In this document: piece after piece, positions 19,048 through 28,404 of the stretch
How positions within the stretch are numbered: position 1 is the stretch's first letter
Layout of the letters: every line of letters starts with the position of its first letter
Assembly (NCBI GenBank): GCA_945833835.1
Contig: CAMAFR010000006.1
Coordinates: 1-64,000 of the forward strand
Reading direction: 5' to 3'
Origin: an uncultured Bacteroides sp.
Lineage (GTDB): Bacteria > Bacteroidota > Bacteroidia > Bacteroidales > Bacteroidaceae
DNA length: 64,000 bases
The notes under the pieces: model-generated
Databases searched by the model: none
The model's input: the letters and a program-made list of their open reading frames with translations, nothing else
What the model was told of the DNA's origin: nothing
Position numbers and translations under genes: made by a program

Positions 19048-19959
19048 ATGAAACCTACCTTATTTCTCTTGGCAGCCGGAATGGGCAGCCGTTACGGAGG
19101 TCTGAAACAGCTGGACGGACTGGGTCCTAACGGCGAGACCATCATGGACTATTCTATCTACGATGCCATCCGTGCCGGATTCGGCAAGCTGGTGTTTGTC
19201 ATCCGCAAGGATTTCGAACAGGAGTTCCGTGATAAGATTATCTCCAAATATGAGGGTCATATCCCCTGCGAACTGGTGTTCCAGGCACTCGACAACCTGC
19301 CCGAAGGCTTCACTTGTCCCGAAGGACGTACCAAGCCGTGGGGAACGAACCATGCCGTCATGATGGGAGCATCGGTCATCAAGGAACCTTTTGCCGTCAT
19401 CAACTGCGATGACTTCTATGGTGCCGACTCTTTCCGGGTGATGGGTGAGTTCCTGGCCAACCTGCCCGAGGGAGCCGCCAACACTTATGCCATGGTAGGT
19501 TTCCGCGTAGGCAATACGTTGAGCGAGAGCGGTACGGTGTCGCGCGGTATCTGTGGTACGGACGACAACCGTATGCTGACCTCGGTGGTAGAGCGCACGA
19601 AGATACAGCGTATAGATGGCGAAGTGAAATACGTCGATGATGACGGCGGCTGGACGGCCACGCCCGATACGACTCCGGTGAGCATGAACTTCTGGGGCTT
19701 CACGCCCGACTATTTCGCTTATAGCGAAGACTACTTCAAGTCGTTCTTGGCCAATCCGAAAAATATGGAGAACCTGAAGAGCGAATTTTTCATTCCGCTG
19801 ATGGTGGACAAGCTGATTCAGGAAGGTACCGCCACGGTGAAGGTGCTCGACACGACCAGCAAATGGTTTGGCGTGACGTATCCCGAAGACCGCCAGAGTG
19901 TTGTCGACAAAATCAATGCGTTGGTGGCCGCCGGTGCCTATCCCGACCATCTGTTCTGA
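19048..19959 (+). CDS. NDP-sugar pyrophosphorylase-like nucleotidyltransferase
   Basis: 303 residues. The N-terminus LLAAGMGSRYGGLKQLDGLG is the nucleotide-binding loop of the nucleotidyl transferase (RfbA/GalU-like) superfamily, and VINCDDFYG (about residue 115) supplies the metal-binding Asp. The reaction should be sugar-1-phosphate + NTP to NDP-sugar + PPi, in the cytoplasm. The substrate is not readable. It is monocistronic, with its own promoter and a strong terminator at 19995-20072. An isolated gene of this type is common in Bacteroidales and need not belong to the pectin genes nearby. Confidence 0.75.
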   Translation: MKPTLFLLAAGMGSRYGGLKQLDGLGPNGETIMDYSIYDAIRAGFGKLVFVIRKDFEQEFRDKIISKYEGHIPCELVFQALDNLPEGFTCPEGRTKPWGTNHAVMMGASVIKEPFAVINCDDFYGADSFRVMGEFLANLPEGAANTYAMVGFRVGNTLSESGTVSRGICGTDDNRMLTSVVERTKIQRIDGEVKYVDDDGGWTATPDTTPVSMNFWGFTPDYFAYSEDYFKSFLANPKNMENLKSEFFIPLMVDKLIQEGTATVKVLDTTSKWFGVTYPEDRQSVVDKINALVAAGAYPDHLF

Positions 19960-19994
19960 TTCGGCAGGCTGTCTGAGCGGCGGCTGATGCTTTC

Positions 19995-20072
19995 ATCCGG
20001 TCGTCAGTGGTGACCGTCCCCCACCGTCAGTGGTGGCCGGGGCCTGTCACCACTGACGGCCGGATTTCTTTT
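19995..20072. terminator. strong stem-loop terminator with nested repeats
   Basis: Twenty-base arms (19995-20014 and 20046-20065) pair with a single G-T wobble and are followed by TTCTTTT. The loop holds a second copy of the CGTCAGTGGTG block present in the left arm. It separates the plus-strand nucleotidyltransferase from the convergent PL10 gene and could serve both. Confidence 0.75.
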
Positions 20073-20085
20073 GCAGCCGGGCTGT

Positions 20086-21696
20086 TTAGAGCAGCTCTAT
20101 GAGCAGCCGCAGGTTGTTGATGAAGTCGGCCACCGAGATGCACAGCTGCCCGTCGGTACACGGATAGGGAGAGGTGTCGTGCTCGTCGCCTACCATCGTG
20201 GTGGCATATTTCGTCTCTTCGGGGTCGGCGGAGCCGGTGTAGGGCCGATAGGGATGGGAGGTGTGCTTTAACGGGGTGAGCCAGCAGCCTTCGTCGGTCA
20301 GCGAGGAGATGAGGCGGCGTGCCGTCTCTTCGGTGGCCTTCCCGCGCAGGCGGGTGAAATAGCGGGGCAGGGGGATGTGCTCATGGCTTAGGAAAGGCGA
20401 GCGGGCAGCCAGTTCGGCAGGCGACAGCTTTCTCACGGCTTCGTATTCCCGGCGCAGGGCGGCGGGGTTGACATAGGTGGCCGAGCTGTAGTGCCCGATG
20501 GTGTTGCTCAGTTCATCGTCGGTGTAGTAATGTCCGTTCTGTACGTTGGTCCCTTTTCGGTGGACGTAGAGGGGTTTGCCTGTTTCGGGCTGGATGAAGC
20601 GCGGCACCAGAATGTCCCCTTCCCGCCGTGGGCGTGATTTCCATTTGGCGGCCTCGGAGGCAGGCAACTGCATGGACTCCAGGAAGTCGATGGCGGCCGG
20701 TATGCCCGACAGGAAACGTGTGTCGGCAGTGAGCTGGTAGTAGTCCAGCATCAGACGGATGATTTGCGACGTGGTGCCGGTGTTGACACTGCGCGGCTCG
20801 TAGGAGCGGGCGTGGGCCGGCTTCAGGTCGTCTATGGTGTATTGGTCGGCCCATCCTGCATAGGGCGCGCCTTGTTGCAGGGTAATCATGAGATACATGG
20901 CGCGCAGCACCGGACCCTTGACTGACTGCAGCCCCATCGACTGGTAGCAGTAAGTGAGGAACTCGATGATGTCTGGTATGACATCATCGTTCAGCGTGAT
21001 GAACGACGAGTAGTCCGGCTGTCCGGCGAAGGGATGGTCGAACATCAGCGGCCACCGTTGCGGCCAGCCCCCCACGGGGTATTGGCTGTCCATGACGAAC
21101 CGGATGACCTTCTCCAGCGCAGGGCGGTAGGTGGGGTCATTCTTCTCCACATACATCCGCAACAGGAACTTGGCGGCATCCATGGTGCCGCTGTCGTCGT
21201 AGGTGGCGTTGCCATAGTAGTGCTGGAACTCTTCCAGCCGCCAGGCGTTCTTGCCCACCGTGGCATACCATGCCTGAAGAGCGCTTTCGCCGGCATAGTC
21301 GAACACATAGTTCCATCCGCCACAGTCCAGCTGTCCCCAGATGAGGGCACCGGCCACCTGCCGGGCGGCTTCATAATAGTATTCGTCGCCCGTGGCATGG
21401 TAGGCATCGAGCAGCACATGGCCTACCTGCGGCGTGCCGGGCGACTGCATCCACACCATGGTGCGTCGGGCTTCCAGCTCTCCCCACTGGCGTGAGAGGT
21501 CGGGCAGGTAGTTCCACACGAATCCGCCCTTGTAACTTACTTTCTCCATCATGTAACGGGTGGCGGTCTTCATCGTCGACTTGATTTGGCCTTCGAGCGA
21601 GGCTGACGGTTGTGCCGCGGCATACGGATGGCAGAGGCCCGCCAGCCCTGCACAGGCCACGAGGCATACGGCTTTTTTCCAACTTGTGTTTTTCAT
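20086..21696 (-). CDS. pectate lyase, polysaccharide lyase family 10
   Basis: 536 residues from the ATG at 21696. The frame is open 43 codons further up, but only from here does a clean Sec signal peptide follow (MKNTSWKKAV..., cleavage after about AAA-Q). The protein matches the pectic acid lyase (PL10) family: FVWNYLPDLSRQWGE near residue 60, YYGNATYDDSGTMDA near residue 170 and QYPVGGWPQRWP near residue 210. PL10 enzymes cleave de-esterified homogalacturonan by beta-elimination, giving 4,5-unsaturated oligogalacturonides. There is no lipobox, so it is probably periplasmic. It is divergent from a KdgF-like cupin 226 nt away that would act on unsaturated products. Confidence 0.8.
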   Translation of the reverse strand: MKNTSWKKAVCLVACAGLAGLCHPYAAAQPSASLEGQIKSTMKTATRYMMEKVSYKGGFVWNYLPDLSRQWGELEARRTMVWMQSPGTPQVGHVLLDAYHATGDEYYYEAARQVAGALIWGQLDCGGWNYVFDYAGESALQAWYATVGKNAWRLEEFQHYYGNATYDDSGTMDAAKFLLRMYVEKNDPTYRPALEKVIRFVMDSQYPVGGWPQRWPLMFDHPFAGQPDYSSFITLNDDVIPDIIEFLTYCYQSMGLQSVKGPVLRAMYLMITLQQGAPYAGWADQYTIDDLKPAHARSYEPRSVNTGTTSQIIRLMLDYYQLTADTRFLSGIPAAIDFLESMQLPASEAAKWKSRPRREGDILVPRFIQPETGKPLYVHRKGTNVQNGHYYTDDELSNTIGHYSSATYVNPAALRREYEAVRKLSPAELAARSPFLSHEHIPLPRYFTRLRGKATEETARRLISSLTDEGCWLTPLKHTSHPYRPYTGSADPEETKYATTMVGDEHDTSPYPCTDGQLCISVADFINNLRLLIELL

Positions 21697-21732
21697 TCTT
21701 CCTAACGAGTTAATTGATGTACTTGATGCGAA

Positions 21733-21740
21733 CAAAAATA
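21733..21740 (-). promoter_or_regulatory. -7 element of the PL10 promoter
   Basis: TATTTTTG on the minus strand fits TAnnTTTG and lies 36 nt before the chosen PL10 start, which supports that start. Confidence 0.45.
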
Positions 21741-21825
21741 GGCAATCTGGGAAGGGGAAACTGATAAGAATTGTTCTTTTTGGTAGACAAATTGTGATTC
21801 GGGAACGAGTTCGTTGCAGATTCAT

Positions 21826-21833
21826 TATATTTG
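21826..21833 (+). promoter_or_regulatory. -7 element of the cupin gene
   Basis: TATATTTG fits TAnnTTTG. It leaves a leader of about 80 nt before the ATG at 21923. The leader contains GC-rich inverted segments (about 21845-21880) that could fold. Confidence 0.45.
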
Positions 21834-21922
21834 AAACGACAAACGGGCGCCCCCACGGGCGACGGCTGCCGCAGGAGGCAGCAATTTACGGACTGGTTTT
21901 ACTTTAAAATAGACAGAAGATT

Positions 21923-22384
21923 ATGAATGTGAATTTGAAAAGCTGGTTGCTGGCGTGTATGCTGACGGCTCCGTGCATGGCACAGGTCGGACTGGCCCAG
22001 CAGGCAGGAAATGGTGACGGAGCGAAAGCTCCGGTCCAGAAGACGCGCAGCGAAACCTTTGTTCTTGCTCAGAACAAGGAATGGGAACCCGCCGAGCCCG
22101 ATGTGGTGCGCCAGGTGATGGGGTACGACGGACAGGTGATGCTGGTGAAGGTGAAGTTCCTGAAGGCAGGAGCCGTAGGTGCGCCCCACGCCCACTATCA
22201 CACACAGACGACGTATGTGGAGAGCGGCAAGTTTGAGTTTACCATCAACGGGGAGAAGAAGATTGTGTCGGCCGGCGACGGACTGTATATGGAGCCCGAT
22301 GCGGTGCACGGCTGTGTCTGCTTAGAGCCGGGGATGCTGATAGACTGCTTTGCCCCGATGCGCGAGACCTTCTTGAAAAAGTGA
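21923..22384 (+). CDS. exported KdgF-like cupin
   Basis: 153 residues with a Sec signal peptide (cleavage near residue 20-25, LAQQ). The single cupin barrel has metal ligands in a KdgF-like pattern: H89, H91, H93 and Q95 in HAHYHTQ, and H129 in DAVHG, followed by IDCFAPMRETFL, the usual C-terminal signature. KdgF converts unsaturated monouronates from pectin or alginate lyases to linear ketouronates. The divergent PL10 gene would supply the substrate. The signal peptide is the odd feature: classical KdgF is cytoplasmic. A generic cupin with another role cannot be excluded. Confidence 0.65.
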   Translation: MNVNLKSWLLACMLTAPCMAQVGLAQQAGNGDGAKAPVQKTRSETFVLAQNKEWEPAEPDVVRQVMGYDGQVMLVKVKFLKAGAVGAPHAHYHTQTTYVESGKFEFTINGEKKIVSAGDGLYMEPDAVHGCVCLEPGMLIDCFAPMRETFLKK

Positions 22385-22399
22385 CGGACATCAGACCCA

Positions 22400-22447
22400 A
22401 AGACCCGGAGGGACAGCGAGTCAACGGACGCTGCCGCTCCGGGTCTT
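22400..22447. terminator. bidirectional terminator between cupin and TolC-like gene
   Basis: Perfect 11-bp arms (AAGACCCGGAG at 22400-22410, CTCCGGGTCTT at 22437-22447) with a second inner 5-bp stem (CAGCG/CGCTG). It is placed between two convergent genes. Confidence 0.75.
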
Positions 22448-22491
22448 GGTGTGTACTGGGGTGATCGGTCGATGCCTGCCCGGTGGGCGGA

Positions 22492-23808
22492 TCAGAGCTC
22501 CAGCGGGATGCCCCGGTAGAAGTCGAGGATTTTGCTGCGGAAGACAAAATCGTATTTCGCCTGCAGACGGTTGGAGACCGCCTTCAACCAGGCCGTGCGC
22601 GACTCGTTGTACTCGGTGGCATTGGCTTTGCCGGTGGCATATTTCTCCTTCATCAGCCGGAAGGAGGCTTCGGCGGCCTCGTCGGCAGTGGTGCTGCTGC
22701 GGTATTGGCTCTCGGCGTTCACGGCGTTGTAGTAGGCTTGCTGTATCTCCTTGTAGAGCAACTTTCGGGCCTCTTCGAGCTGCCATCCCAGCGCGTCTTT
22801 CTGCAGGCGTGCGCTGCGCACCTGGTTGCGCGTGGCAAACCGGTTGAACAGAGGGATGCTGAGCGAGAGTCCGACATACTGGCTGAAGTTGTCTTTCAGC
22901 TGCGTGCCGTAGGAGGAATTGTAGTTGTTGTTGCGTTTGTAGTAGTTGCTGCCGATGCCTGCGCTGAAGTCAAGGTGCGGGTAATACGCGCTCTGAGCGA
23001 TGCGGATGCTGTGGTCGGCCCCTTCCAGCCGGTAGCGGGCGGCCTTGATGACGGGTTTCGTCAGGACGGCTTCCTCGAAGATGTCGGCTGGCGGCACCAA
23101 TGAGGCGGCCAGGTGGCGTTCGTCCAGGAGGGGGGACACGATGGCGAATCCGTCGGGCGTGGGCAGCTCCAGCAGCTGGCTCAGGTCGAGCAGGGCCATA
23201 CGGCGGTCGTTGTCGGCCTGTACGGCCGAGAGCTCGTCTTGCGCCACGCGGGCCTTGGCTTCCAGCCATTCGGCCTCCGATGCCTTTCCGTTCTCCAGGT
23301 AAGCCTGTTTCTGTGCCAGCAGCTCTTGGCTCAGGGCCACCTGGTGGTGGGCGATGGTGGCCAGTTCCTGCGTGTAGAGCACTTGCAGGTAGGCGGCGGC
23401 TATCTGGATGCTGATGTCATCCTTGACCTTTTCGAGGTCTGCCGTGGCGGCCTTCAGGTTGAGTTTCTGCAGGGCGATGGTGTGGGGAATCCGCATCCCG
23501 GTGAACAGAGGGACCGAGGTGCTGAGCGAGAGGTTGTTGCTCTGCACGTTGTTGCTCTGGTAGGTATTGTCGGGTTGCAGGCTTCGGCCGAAGTTGAACG
23601 AATACGAGGCGTTGCCGTTCAGGTTGGGCAGTCGGCTCCACCGGGCGGTGTTCAGCTCCACTTCGCTCTGCTGGCGGGCGGTTTCCTGCTGCTTGACGGT
23701 GACGTTGTGTCCGATGGCGTAGTCGATGCATTGTTTCAGGTCCCAAGCCTCCTGTGCCTGCAAAGGCAGGACGCACAGGGCCGAGAAGAAAAAGAGGATA
23801 GGTTTCAT
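22492..23808 (-). CDS. TolC-family outer-membrane efflux protein
   Basis: 438 residues with a signal peptide (to about residue 18, LQAQ). The start AWDLKQCIDYAIGHNVTVKQQ is typical of the outer membrane factor family, and two long alpha-helical repeats (about 25-230 and 240-430) are visible. It forms the outer-membrane channel of a tripartite exporter. It is the last gene of a five-gene minus-strand operon (ATPase, two permeases, adaptor, channel), 12 nt behind the adaptor gene. The exported substrate is unknown. Confidence 0.88.
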   Translation of the reverse strand: MKPILFFFSALCVLPLQAQEAWDLKQCIDYAIGHNVTVKQQETARQQSEVELNTARWSRLPNLNGNASYSFNFGRSLQPDNTYQSNNVQSNNLSLSTSVPLFTGMRIPHTIALQKLNLKAATADLEKVKDDISIQIAAAYLQVLYTQELATIAHHQVALSQELLAQKQAYLENGKASEAEWLEAKARVAQDELSAVQADNDRRMALLDLSQLLELPTPDGFAIVSPLLDERHLAASLVPPADIFEEAVLTKPVIKAARYRLEGADHSIRIAQSAYYPHLDFSAGIGSNYYKRNNNYNSSYGTQLKDNFSQYVGLSLSIPLFNRFATRNQVRSARLQKDALGWQLEEARKLLYKEIQQAYYNAVNAESQYRSSTTADEAAEASFRLMKEKYATGKANATEYNESRTAWLKAVSNRLQAKYDFVFRSKILDFYRGIPLEL

Positions 23809-23820
23809 GTCCGGCTGTTT

Positions 23821-24921
23821 TTATTGGTTTTCTATTTTCAGACCGCGCACTCTCTCACGGGCGGCCAGTCCGTGCTTGATTTCCACCTTCAGCCCGTTGC
23901 TGATGCCTGTCTTGACAGGGCGGCGTTCAAACTGCTGCTGCGGGACACTGTCGGTGAGCACATAGACAAAGGTGGAATCTCCGGCAAACTCCACCGCGCT
24001 TTCGGGGATGGCTATCACTTGCAGGGCGTGTTGCAGCTCTATCTCGGCGTTGGCGCTGTAGCCCGAGCGGACGGTGATGCTGTCGGGCACGGTCACCGAA
24101 GCCTTTATCTCGAACTGGTTGGCCCCGTTGTTCTCCGTGCTCTTGGGGGAGATGTATTCGAGCACGGCCTCGAAGTTGTGGTTCTGCAGCGCACCAAGGG
24201 TGATTTTCACCGGGATGCCTTCATGGATGCGTCCCACCTCGGTCTCGTCGATGTTACCCCTGAAGATGAGGTCGCTCATGTCGGCCACGGTGGCGATGGT
24301 GGTGCCGTCGTTGAAGGTGTTGCTCATGATGACAGAGTTGCCCACTTTGATGGGAACGTCGAGGATGAGTCCGTCGATGGTGGAGCGTATCAGCGTGCTG
24401 CTGAACGAGGCACTGCTCTGGGTGATGCCCTCTTTCACGATTTGCAGGTTGTCCTTGGCGGTCTGCAGCTCCTCGCGGGCCTGACGGGCGGCGAGCAGCG
24501 TCTTCTCGTATTCCTCGCTGCTGACGAGCTTGCTCTGGTAGAGTTTCTCCATACGTTCGAGGTCGGTCTCACACTGCTTGCCGTTGAGCTCGGCCAGGCG
24601 GACGCGGCTTTCGGCAGAGTTGAGGGAGCCCAGCTCGGGGATGACCTTCACTTTGGCGATGACTTCCCCTTTTTTGATGGTCTCACCGGCTTCTTTGTAG
24701 ACTTCGGCTATGATGCCGGAAATCTGTGGCTTGATTTGCACTTCGTCACGCGGCTCCAGTTTGCCGGTGGCGATGGTGGTCTGGCGCAGGTCGGTGATTT
24801 CGGGTGTCTCAATGTGGTATTTGTCTTCCTGGGGTTGGGACTTGCGGTACAGGAACACGAATGTCCCGATGAAAATCAGTGCGATGAGCACCAATACTGT
24901 GATTCGGATGTACTTCTTCAT
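23821..24921 (-). CDS. periplasmic adaptor (membrane fusion protein), MacA/HlyD family
   Basis: 366 residues. An N-terminal membrane anchor (about 5-25) is followed by a lipoyl-like half (TTIATGKLEPRDEVQIKPQISG), a coiled-coil hairpin at about 100-165, and beta-barrel and membrane-proximal parts. It bridges the MacB-type permeases and the TolC-type channel encoded on either side. The gap to the upstream permease gene is 46 nt. Confidence 0.88.
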   Translation of the reverse strand: MKKYIRITVLVLIALIFIGTFVFLYRKSQPQEDKYHIETPEITDLRQTTIATGKLEPRDEVQIKPQISGIIAEVYKEAGETIKKGEVIAKVKVIPELGSLNSAESRVRLAELNGKQCETDLERMEKLYQSKLVSSEEYEKTLLAARQAREELQTAKDNLQIVKEGITQSSASFSSTLIRSTIDGLILDVPIKVGNSVIMSNTFNDGTTIATVADMSDLIFRGNIDETEVGRIHEGIPVKITLGALQNHNFEAVLEYISPKSTENNGANQFEIKASVTVPDSITVRSGYSANAEIELQHALQVIAIPESAVEFAGDSTFVYVLTDSVPQQQFERRPVKTGISNGLKVEIKHGLAARERVRGLKIENQ

Positions 24922-24967
24922 ATACTGATTGTTTTTTTGGTGATGCTTTTATGGTTGGTGGGGAGGG

Positions 24968-26200
24968 TCATTCGTCACGCATGGCGTCGATGGGCTTGAC
25001 GGCCATGGCGCGGAAGGCAGGTGCCAGTCCGGCCAGTACGCCCAGCGCGACAAGGATGGCACAGGCACCGATGGCCTCCCAGAAACTGATTTGGAACCGC
25101 TCTGTCGAGGAGGTGCGTGCCACTACATCGAGCAGGAACACGCCGAAACAGATGCCGCCCATGCCTGCCACGATGGTGAGCAGGAGGCTCTCGGAGAGGA
25201 TTTGTCCCAAAATGTCCTTGGGCCTGGCCCCGATGGCGCGGCGGATGCCTATCTCGGTGGTGCGCTCCTTGACGGTGACCATCATGATGTTGCTCACGCC
25301 GATGGCTCCTGCCAGCAGGGTGCCCAGCCCGACGAGCCACCCCAGCGAGCGGATGCCGGTAAAGAGGTCGTCCATGATGCTGAACATGGCTTCGGCGTTG
25401 AGTACCATCAGGGCCTGTTTGTCGTCGGGGTGGACCATGTGGGCCTGTTTCACCACCTGCTCCACCTTTTTCTCCACCTCGCTGATGAGGCAGCCCGGGC
25501 GGGCCGTGTAGCAGATGAGCAGCACCTTGTTGCCGAAATTGTAGTTGTGCTGCATGGTGCTGAAGGGGATGATGACCGATGTCTCCGCCCTGCCGTTGAT
25601 GGAAACGTTGGCCGTGGCCACGTCCACACCGATGACCTGGTAGTAGATGCCGTTGATTTCGATGAACTGTCCGCAGGGGTCTTCCTTGCCGGGAAAGAGG
25701 GTCTCGTAGATTTGCTTGCCGATGACGCACACCTTGCGCCGGTCGCGGATGTCGATGTCGTTGATGTAGCGGCCGTAGATGAGCTTGGGCTCTTCAATCT
25801 GCCGGTAGACCGGGTACAGCCCTTTGAGCGTGCCATAGATGTCGTGTTCCTGGCGGACGATTTTCTGGCCCCAACGGGCCAGGGTGGGGGTGACGACTTC
25901 TGTTTGGGGCACCGCCTTGCGGATGCGCAGGACATCATCGTTGTCGAGGTCCCACGACCGTCCCTGCTGGAAGCCTTTGTAGGGCTTGGTGGTCTTCTCG
26001 GTGGCGATGAAGCCCGAGTTGGTGGCAAATCCCTTGAAATTGGCGGACATCATGTCCTGTACGCCTTGCGATCCGCCCATGAGGGCGACGAGCATGAAGA
26101 TGCCCCAGAACACGCCGAAGGCGGTGAGCAGGCTCCGGGTCTTGTTGCGGGTGATGGTAACAAGAATCTCTTCCCAAGTGTCTAAATCAAAATATTTCAT
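24968..26200 (-). CDS. MacB/FtsX-type ABC transporter permease
   Basis: 410 residues. One membrane segment near the N-terminus (about 20-42), a large periplasmic domain (about 45-280, MacB_PCD-like) and three C-terminal membrane segments (about 285-400) that include GVSNIMMVTVKERTTEIGIRRA, the FtsX signature. It starts 2 nt after the stop of a second permease of the same type, so the two probably form a heterodimer. The ATPase is on a separate gene, unlike E. coli MacB. Confidence 0.88.
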   Translation of the reverse strand: MKYFDLDTWEEILVTITRNKTRSLLTAFGVFWGIFMLVALMGGSQGVQDMMSANFKGFATNSGFIATEKTTKPYKGFQQGRSWDLDNDDVLRIRKAVPQTEVVTPTLARWGQKIVRQEHDIYGTLKGLYPVYRQIEEPKLIYGRYINDIDIRDRRKVCVIGKQIYETLFPGKEDPCGQFIEINGIYYQVIGVDVATANVSINGRAETSVIIPFSTMQHNYNFGNKVLLICYTARPGCLISEVEKKVEQVVKQAHMVHPDDKQALMVLNAEAMFSIMDDLFTGIRSLGWLVGLGTLLAGAIGVSNIMMVTVKERTTEIGIRRAIGARPKDILGQILSESLLLTIVAGMGGICFGVFLLDVVARTSSTERFQISFWEAIGACAILVALGVLAGLAPAFRAMAVKPIDAMRDE

Positions 26201-26202
26201 AA

Positions 26203-27453
26203 TCAGTCGGCTCTAAGTGCTTCAATGGGTCGTATCCGGACGGCTTTGCGGGCGGGGAACAGCCCGGCCAGCGTGCCGGCGATGATAAGGGTGAGGGTGG
26301 CCTGGATGGCGATGGACAGGTCGACGGTGGGATTGTCGAACACGGTCATCTGGAAGACACCGGCATCCATCACCCGTTCGCCCGCCACCTTATTCATATA
26401 TTCGGTGGCTGCAATGCCTGCCACCATGCCGATATAGCCGAAGAAGGTCGTGATGACCACGCTCTCGGCCACAATGAGTCGGAGGATGGAGGAGGGCTTT
26501 GCACCCAGTGCCTTGCGGATGCCGAATTCGTGGGTGCGTTCGCGCACGGTGATGAGCATGATGTTGCTCACCCCCACGATGCCGCTCAGCAGGGTGAAGA
26601 TGCCGATAATCCAGATGGCCAGGTGGAGGATGCTGTTGGCCGTGAGCTGTTGCAGGTACTGGGTGAAGCGGTTCCATATCCAGATGGCGTTGGTGTCGGT
26701 GGCATCGAACTGCTTCTGTCCGCCCAGAAAGGCGCGCAGGTCGGTCTCCAGTTGCTCGTTGTCGGCCTCATCGGTCACACCGCGGGTGGTGAAGGTGATG
26801 TTGTCGATGCTGTCGCCCTTCTGGTAAATCAGCTGCAGGGTGCTGAAGGGGACGAGGGCCGAAGGCTGGAAGCTGTTCAGGTCTGAGTAGATGCCCACCA
26901 CCTGGTAGGCCACCCCTTGTGCCTGGAGATATTTGCCGATGGGTTCGGCGTGGGGGAACAGGATGTCGGCGGTCTTTTCGTGGAGCACGATGACTTTCCG
27001 GCATTCCCGCATGTCGCGTTCGTTGATGAAGCGTCCGCGTTCCAGTTGTGCGGCTTCCAGCAGGGTATAGTTGGGGAAGACTCCGTCGAGGGTGATGGAG
27101 ACCCATTCCTTGCCGTAGCTCAGGAGGGTGCCTTCCCGGCTGATGCTGGCACCCGAGCTTTCGATTCGTTGGGGGAGGCTCTGGGCCGCCAGCTGTCGGT
27201 CTTGGTCGTTCAGGGAGATTTTGCGTCCTTCTTTCCATCCGCTGTAAGCCTTTCCGGTCCAGCCGGGATAGATCTTCATGGAGTTCATCACCATGCGTGA
27301 CGACTGTTTCTCGAAGGCATGAATCAGTCCGTTGCCGGCACCCAGCAGGACAATCAGCATGAAGATGCCCCAGGCCACGGCGAAGCCGGTCAGTGCCGTC
27401 CGCAGCTTGTTGCGCATCACGGTGCCGTATAATTCTTGTATCAGGTCGAGCAT
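26203..27453 (-). CDS. MacB/FtsX-type ABC transporter permease (partner)
   Basis: 416 residues with the same topology as its neighbour: one N-terminal membrane segment, a periplasmic domain and a C-terminal FtsX part (GVSNIMLITVRERTHEFGIRKALGA). It lies between the ATPase gene (69 nt upstream) and the second permease (2 nt downstream). It forms the inner-membrane part of an export system for peptides, lipids or drugs; the substrate is not determined by the sequence. Confidence 0.88.
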   Translation of the reverse strand: MLDLIQELYGTVMRNKLRTALTGFAVAWGIFMLIVLLGAGNGLIHAFEKQSSRMVMNSMKIYPGWTGKAYSGWKEGRKISLNDQDRQLAAQSLPQRIESSGASISREGTLLSYGKEWVSITLDGVFPNYTLLEAAQLERGRFINERDMRECRKVIVLHEKTADILFPHAEPIGKYLQAQGVAYQVVGIYSDLNSFQPSALVPFSTLQLIYQKGDSIDNITFTTRGVTDEADNEQLETDLRAFLGGQKQFDATDTNAIWIWNRFTQYLQQLTANSILHLAIWIIGIFTLLSGIVGVSNIMLITVRERTHEFGIRKALGAKPSSILRLIVAESVVITTFFGYIGMVAGIAATEYMNKVAGERVMDAGVFQMTVFDNPTVDLSIAIQATLTLIIAGTLAGLFPARKAVRIRPIEALRAD

Positions 27454-27522
27454 TGCGTTGTTCGGTGTTTAAGTGAGTGTTCTTTTGTTCAGTCCGGAGG
27501 GAGGTCGGTTCCTGCTCCGTTG

Positions 27523-28242
27523 TCACTTCATGTATCCGTTTTGGCCGAAAGGAGAGGCGTTGTGTTCGCTGTTGTCCTCCATCCGTTCTATCACCCCATC
27601 CTTGATGTGGATGATTTTGTTGGTCTGGTTGGCCACGCCGCTTTCGTGTGTCACGACGACGATGGTCAGTCCCTCCTGGTCGTGGAGTTCCTTGAGGATG
27701 TTCATCACCTCAACCGATGTCTTGCTGTCGAGGGCGCCGGTCGGTTCGTCGGCCAGGATGATCTGCGGCTTCGAAATCAGTGCGCGGGCGATGGCCACCC
27801 GTTGTTTCTGTCCGCCCGAGAGTTCGTTGGGCATGTGGTGGGCCCACTCTTTCAGTCCCAGCTTGTCGAGGTATTCCAGTGCGAGCGCGTTGCGTTGCTT
27901 GCGTTTCATGCCTTGGTAGAAAAGGGGCAGTGCCACGTTTTCCATCGCGTTCTTGAACGAGATGAGGTTGAACGACTGGAAGATGAAGCCTATCATGCGG
28001 TTGCGCAGTTCGGCGGCACGGGTCTCGCTCAGGTTCTTGATGAGCACTCCGTTCAGGTAGTAATCTCCTGAGTCATAGTTGTCCAGGATGCCCAGAATGT
28101 TGAGCAGTGTGGACTTGCCCGACCCCGAAGCTCCCATGATGGAGACAAATTCACCAGGGCGGATGTGCAGGTCTATACCTTTTAATACATGCAGCGGTGC
28201 CCCGTTGTGGTAGGTCTTGTTGATGTCAGTCAGACGTATCAT
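27523..28242 (-). CDS. ABC transporter ATP-binding protein, LolD/MacB type
   Basis: 239 residues with Walker [10 protein letters not shown] (about 36-44), signature LSGGQKQR, Walker B IILADEP and the H-loop VVVTHE. It is the nucleotide-binding subunit of the exporter and the first gene of the operon. The region upstream has a minus-strand TATCTTCG sequence (28293-28300), one base off the -7 consensus, as the only promoter candidate. Confidence 0.9.
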   Translation of the reverse strand: MIRLTDINKTYHNGAPLHVLKGIDLHIRPGEFVSIMGASGSGKSTLLNILGILDNYDSGDYYLNGVLIKNLSETRAAELRNRMIGFIFQSFNLISFKNAMENVALPLFYQGMKRKQRNALALEYLDKLGLKEWAHHMPNELSGGQKQRVAIARALISKPQIILADEPTGALDSKTSVEVMNILKELHDQEGLTIVVVTHESGVANQTNKIIHIKDGVIERMEDNSEHNASPFGQNGYMK

Positions 28243-28339
28243 AGTGCTTGTTTTGATGAATAGATTGCCTTTTTGTAACTTTTTAGACGTTGCGAAGATA
28301 GAAAAAGTTACAGGGGCTGTAGAAATATCTCCAAAAAAA

Positions 28340-28371
28340 TTTGTCTGTTGTTCGGTGAATGATTACTTTTG
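28340..28371 (+). promoter_or_regulatory. complete Bacteroides-type promoter of the ROK kinase
   Basis: TTTG at 28340-28343 and TACTTTTG at 28364-28371 are 20 nt apart, a full match to both boxes of the Bacteroides housekeeping promoter. It also settles the gene start: a TTG at 28369 lies inside the promoter and so cannot be the start codon. Confidence 0.8.
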
Positions 28372-28404
28372 TCTATACAATTAACCCTAAATAAATTTAA
28401 TGTC

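Noticed and set aside
23113..24999. Open frame of 628 codons on the plus strand
   Set aside because: Antisense to the TolC-like and adaptor genes, low-complexity composition, no domains.
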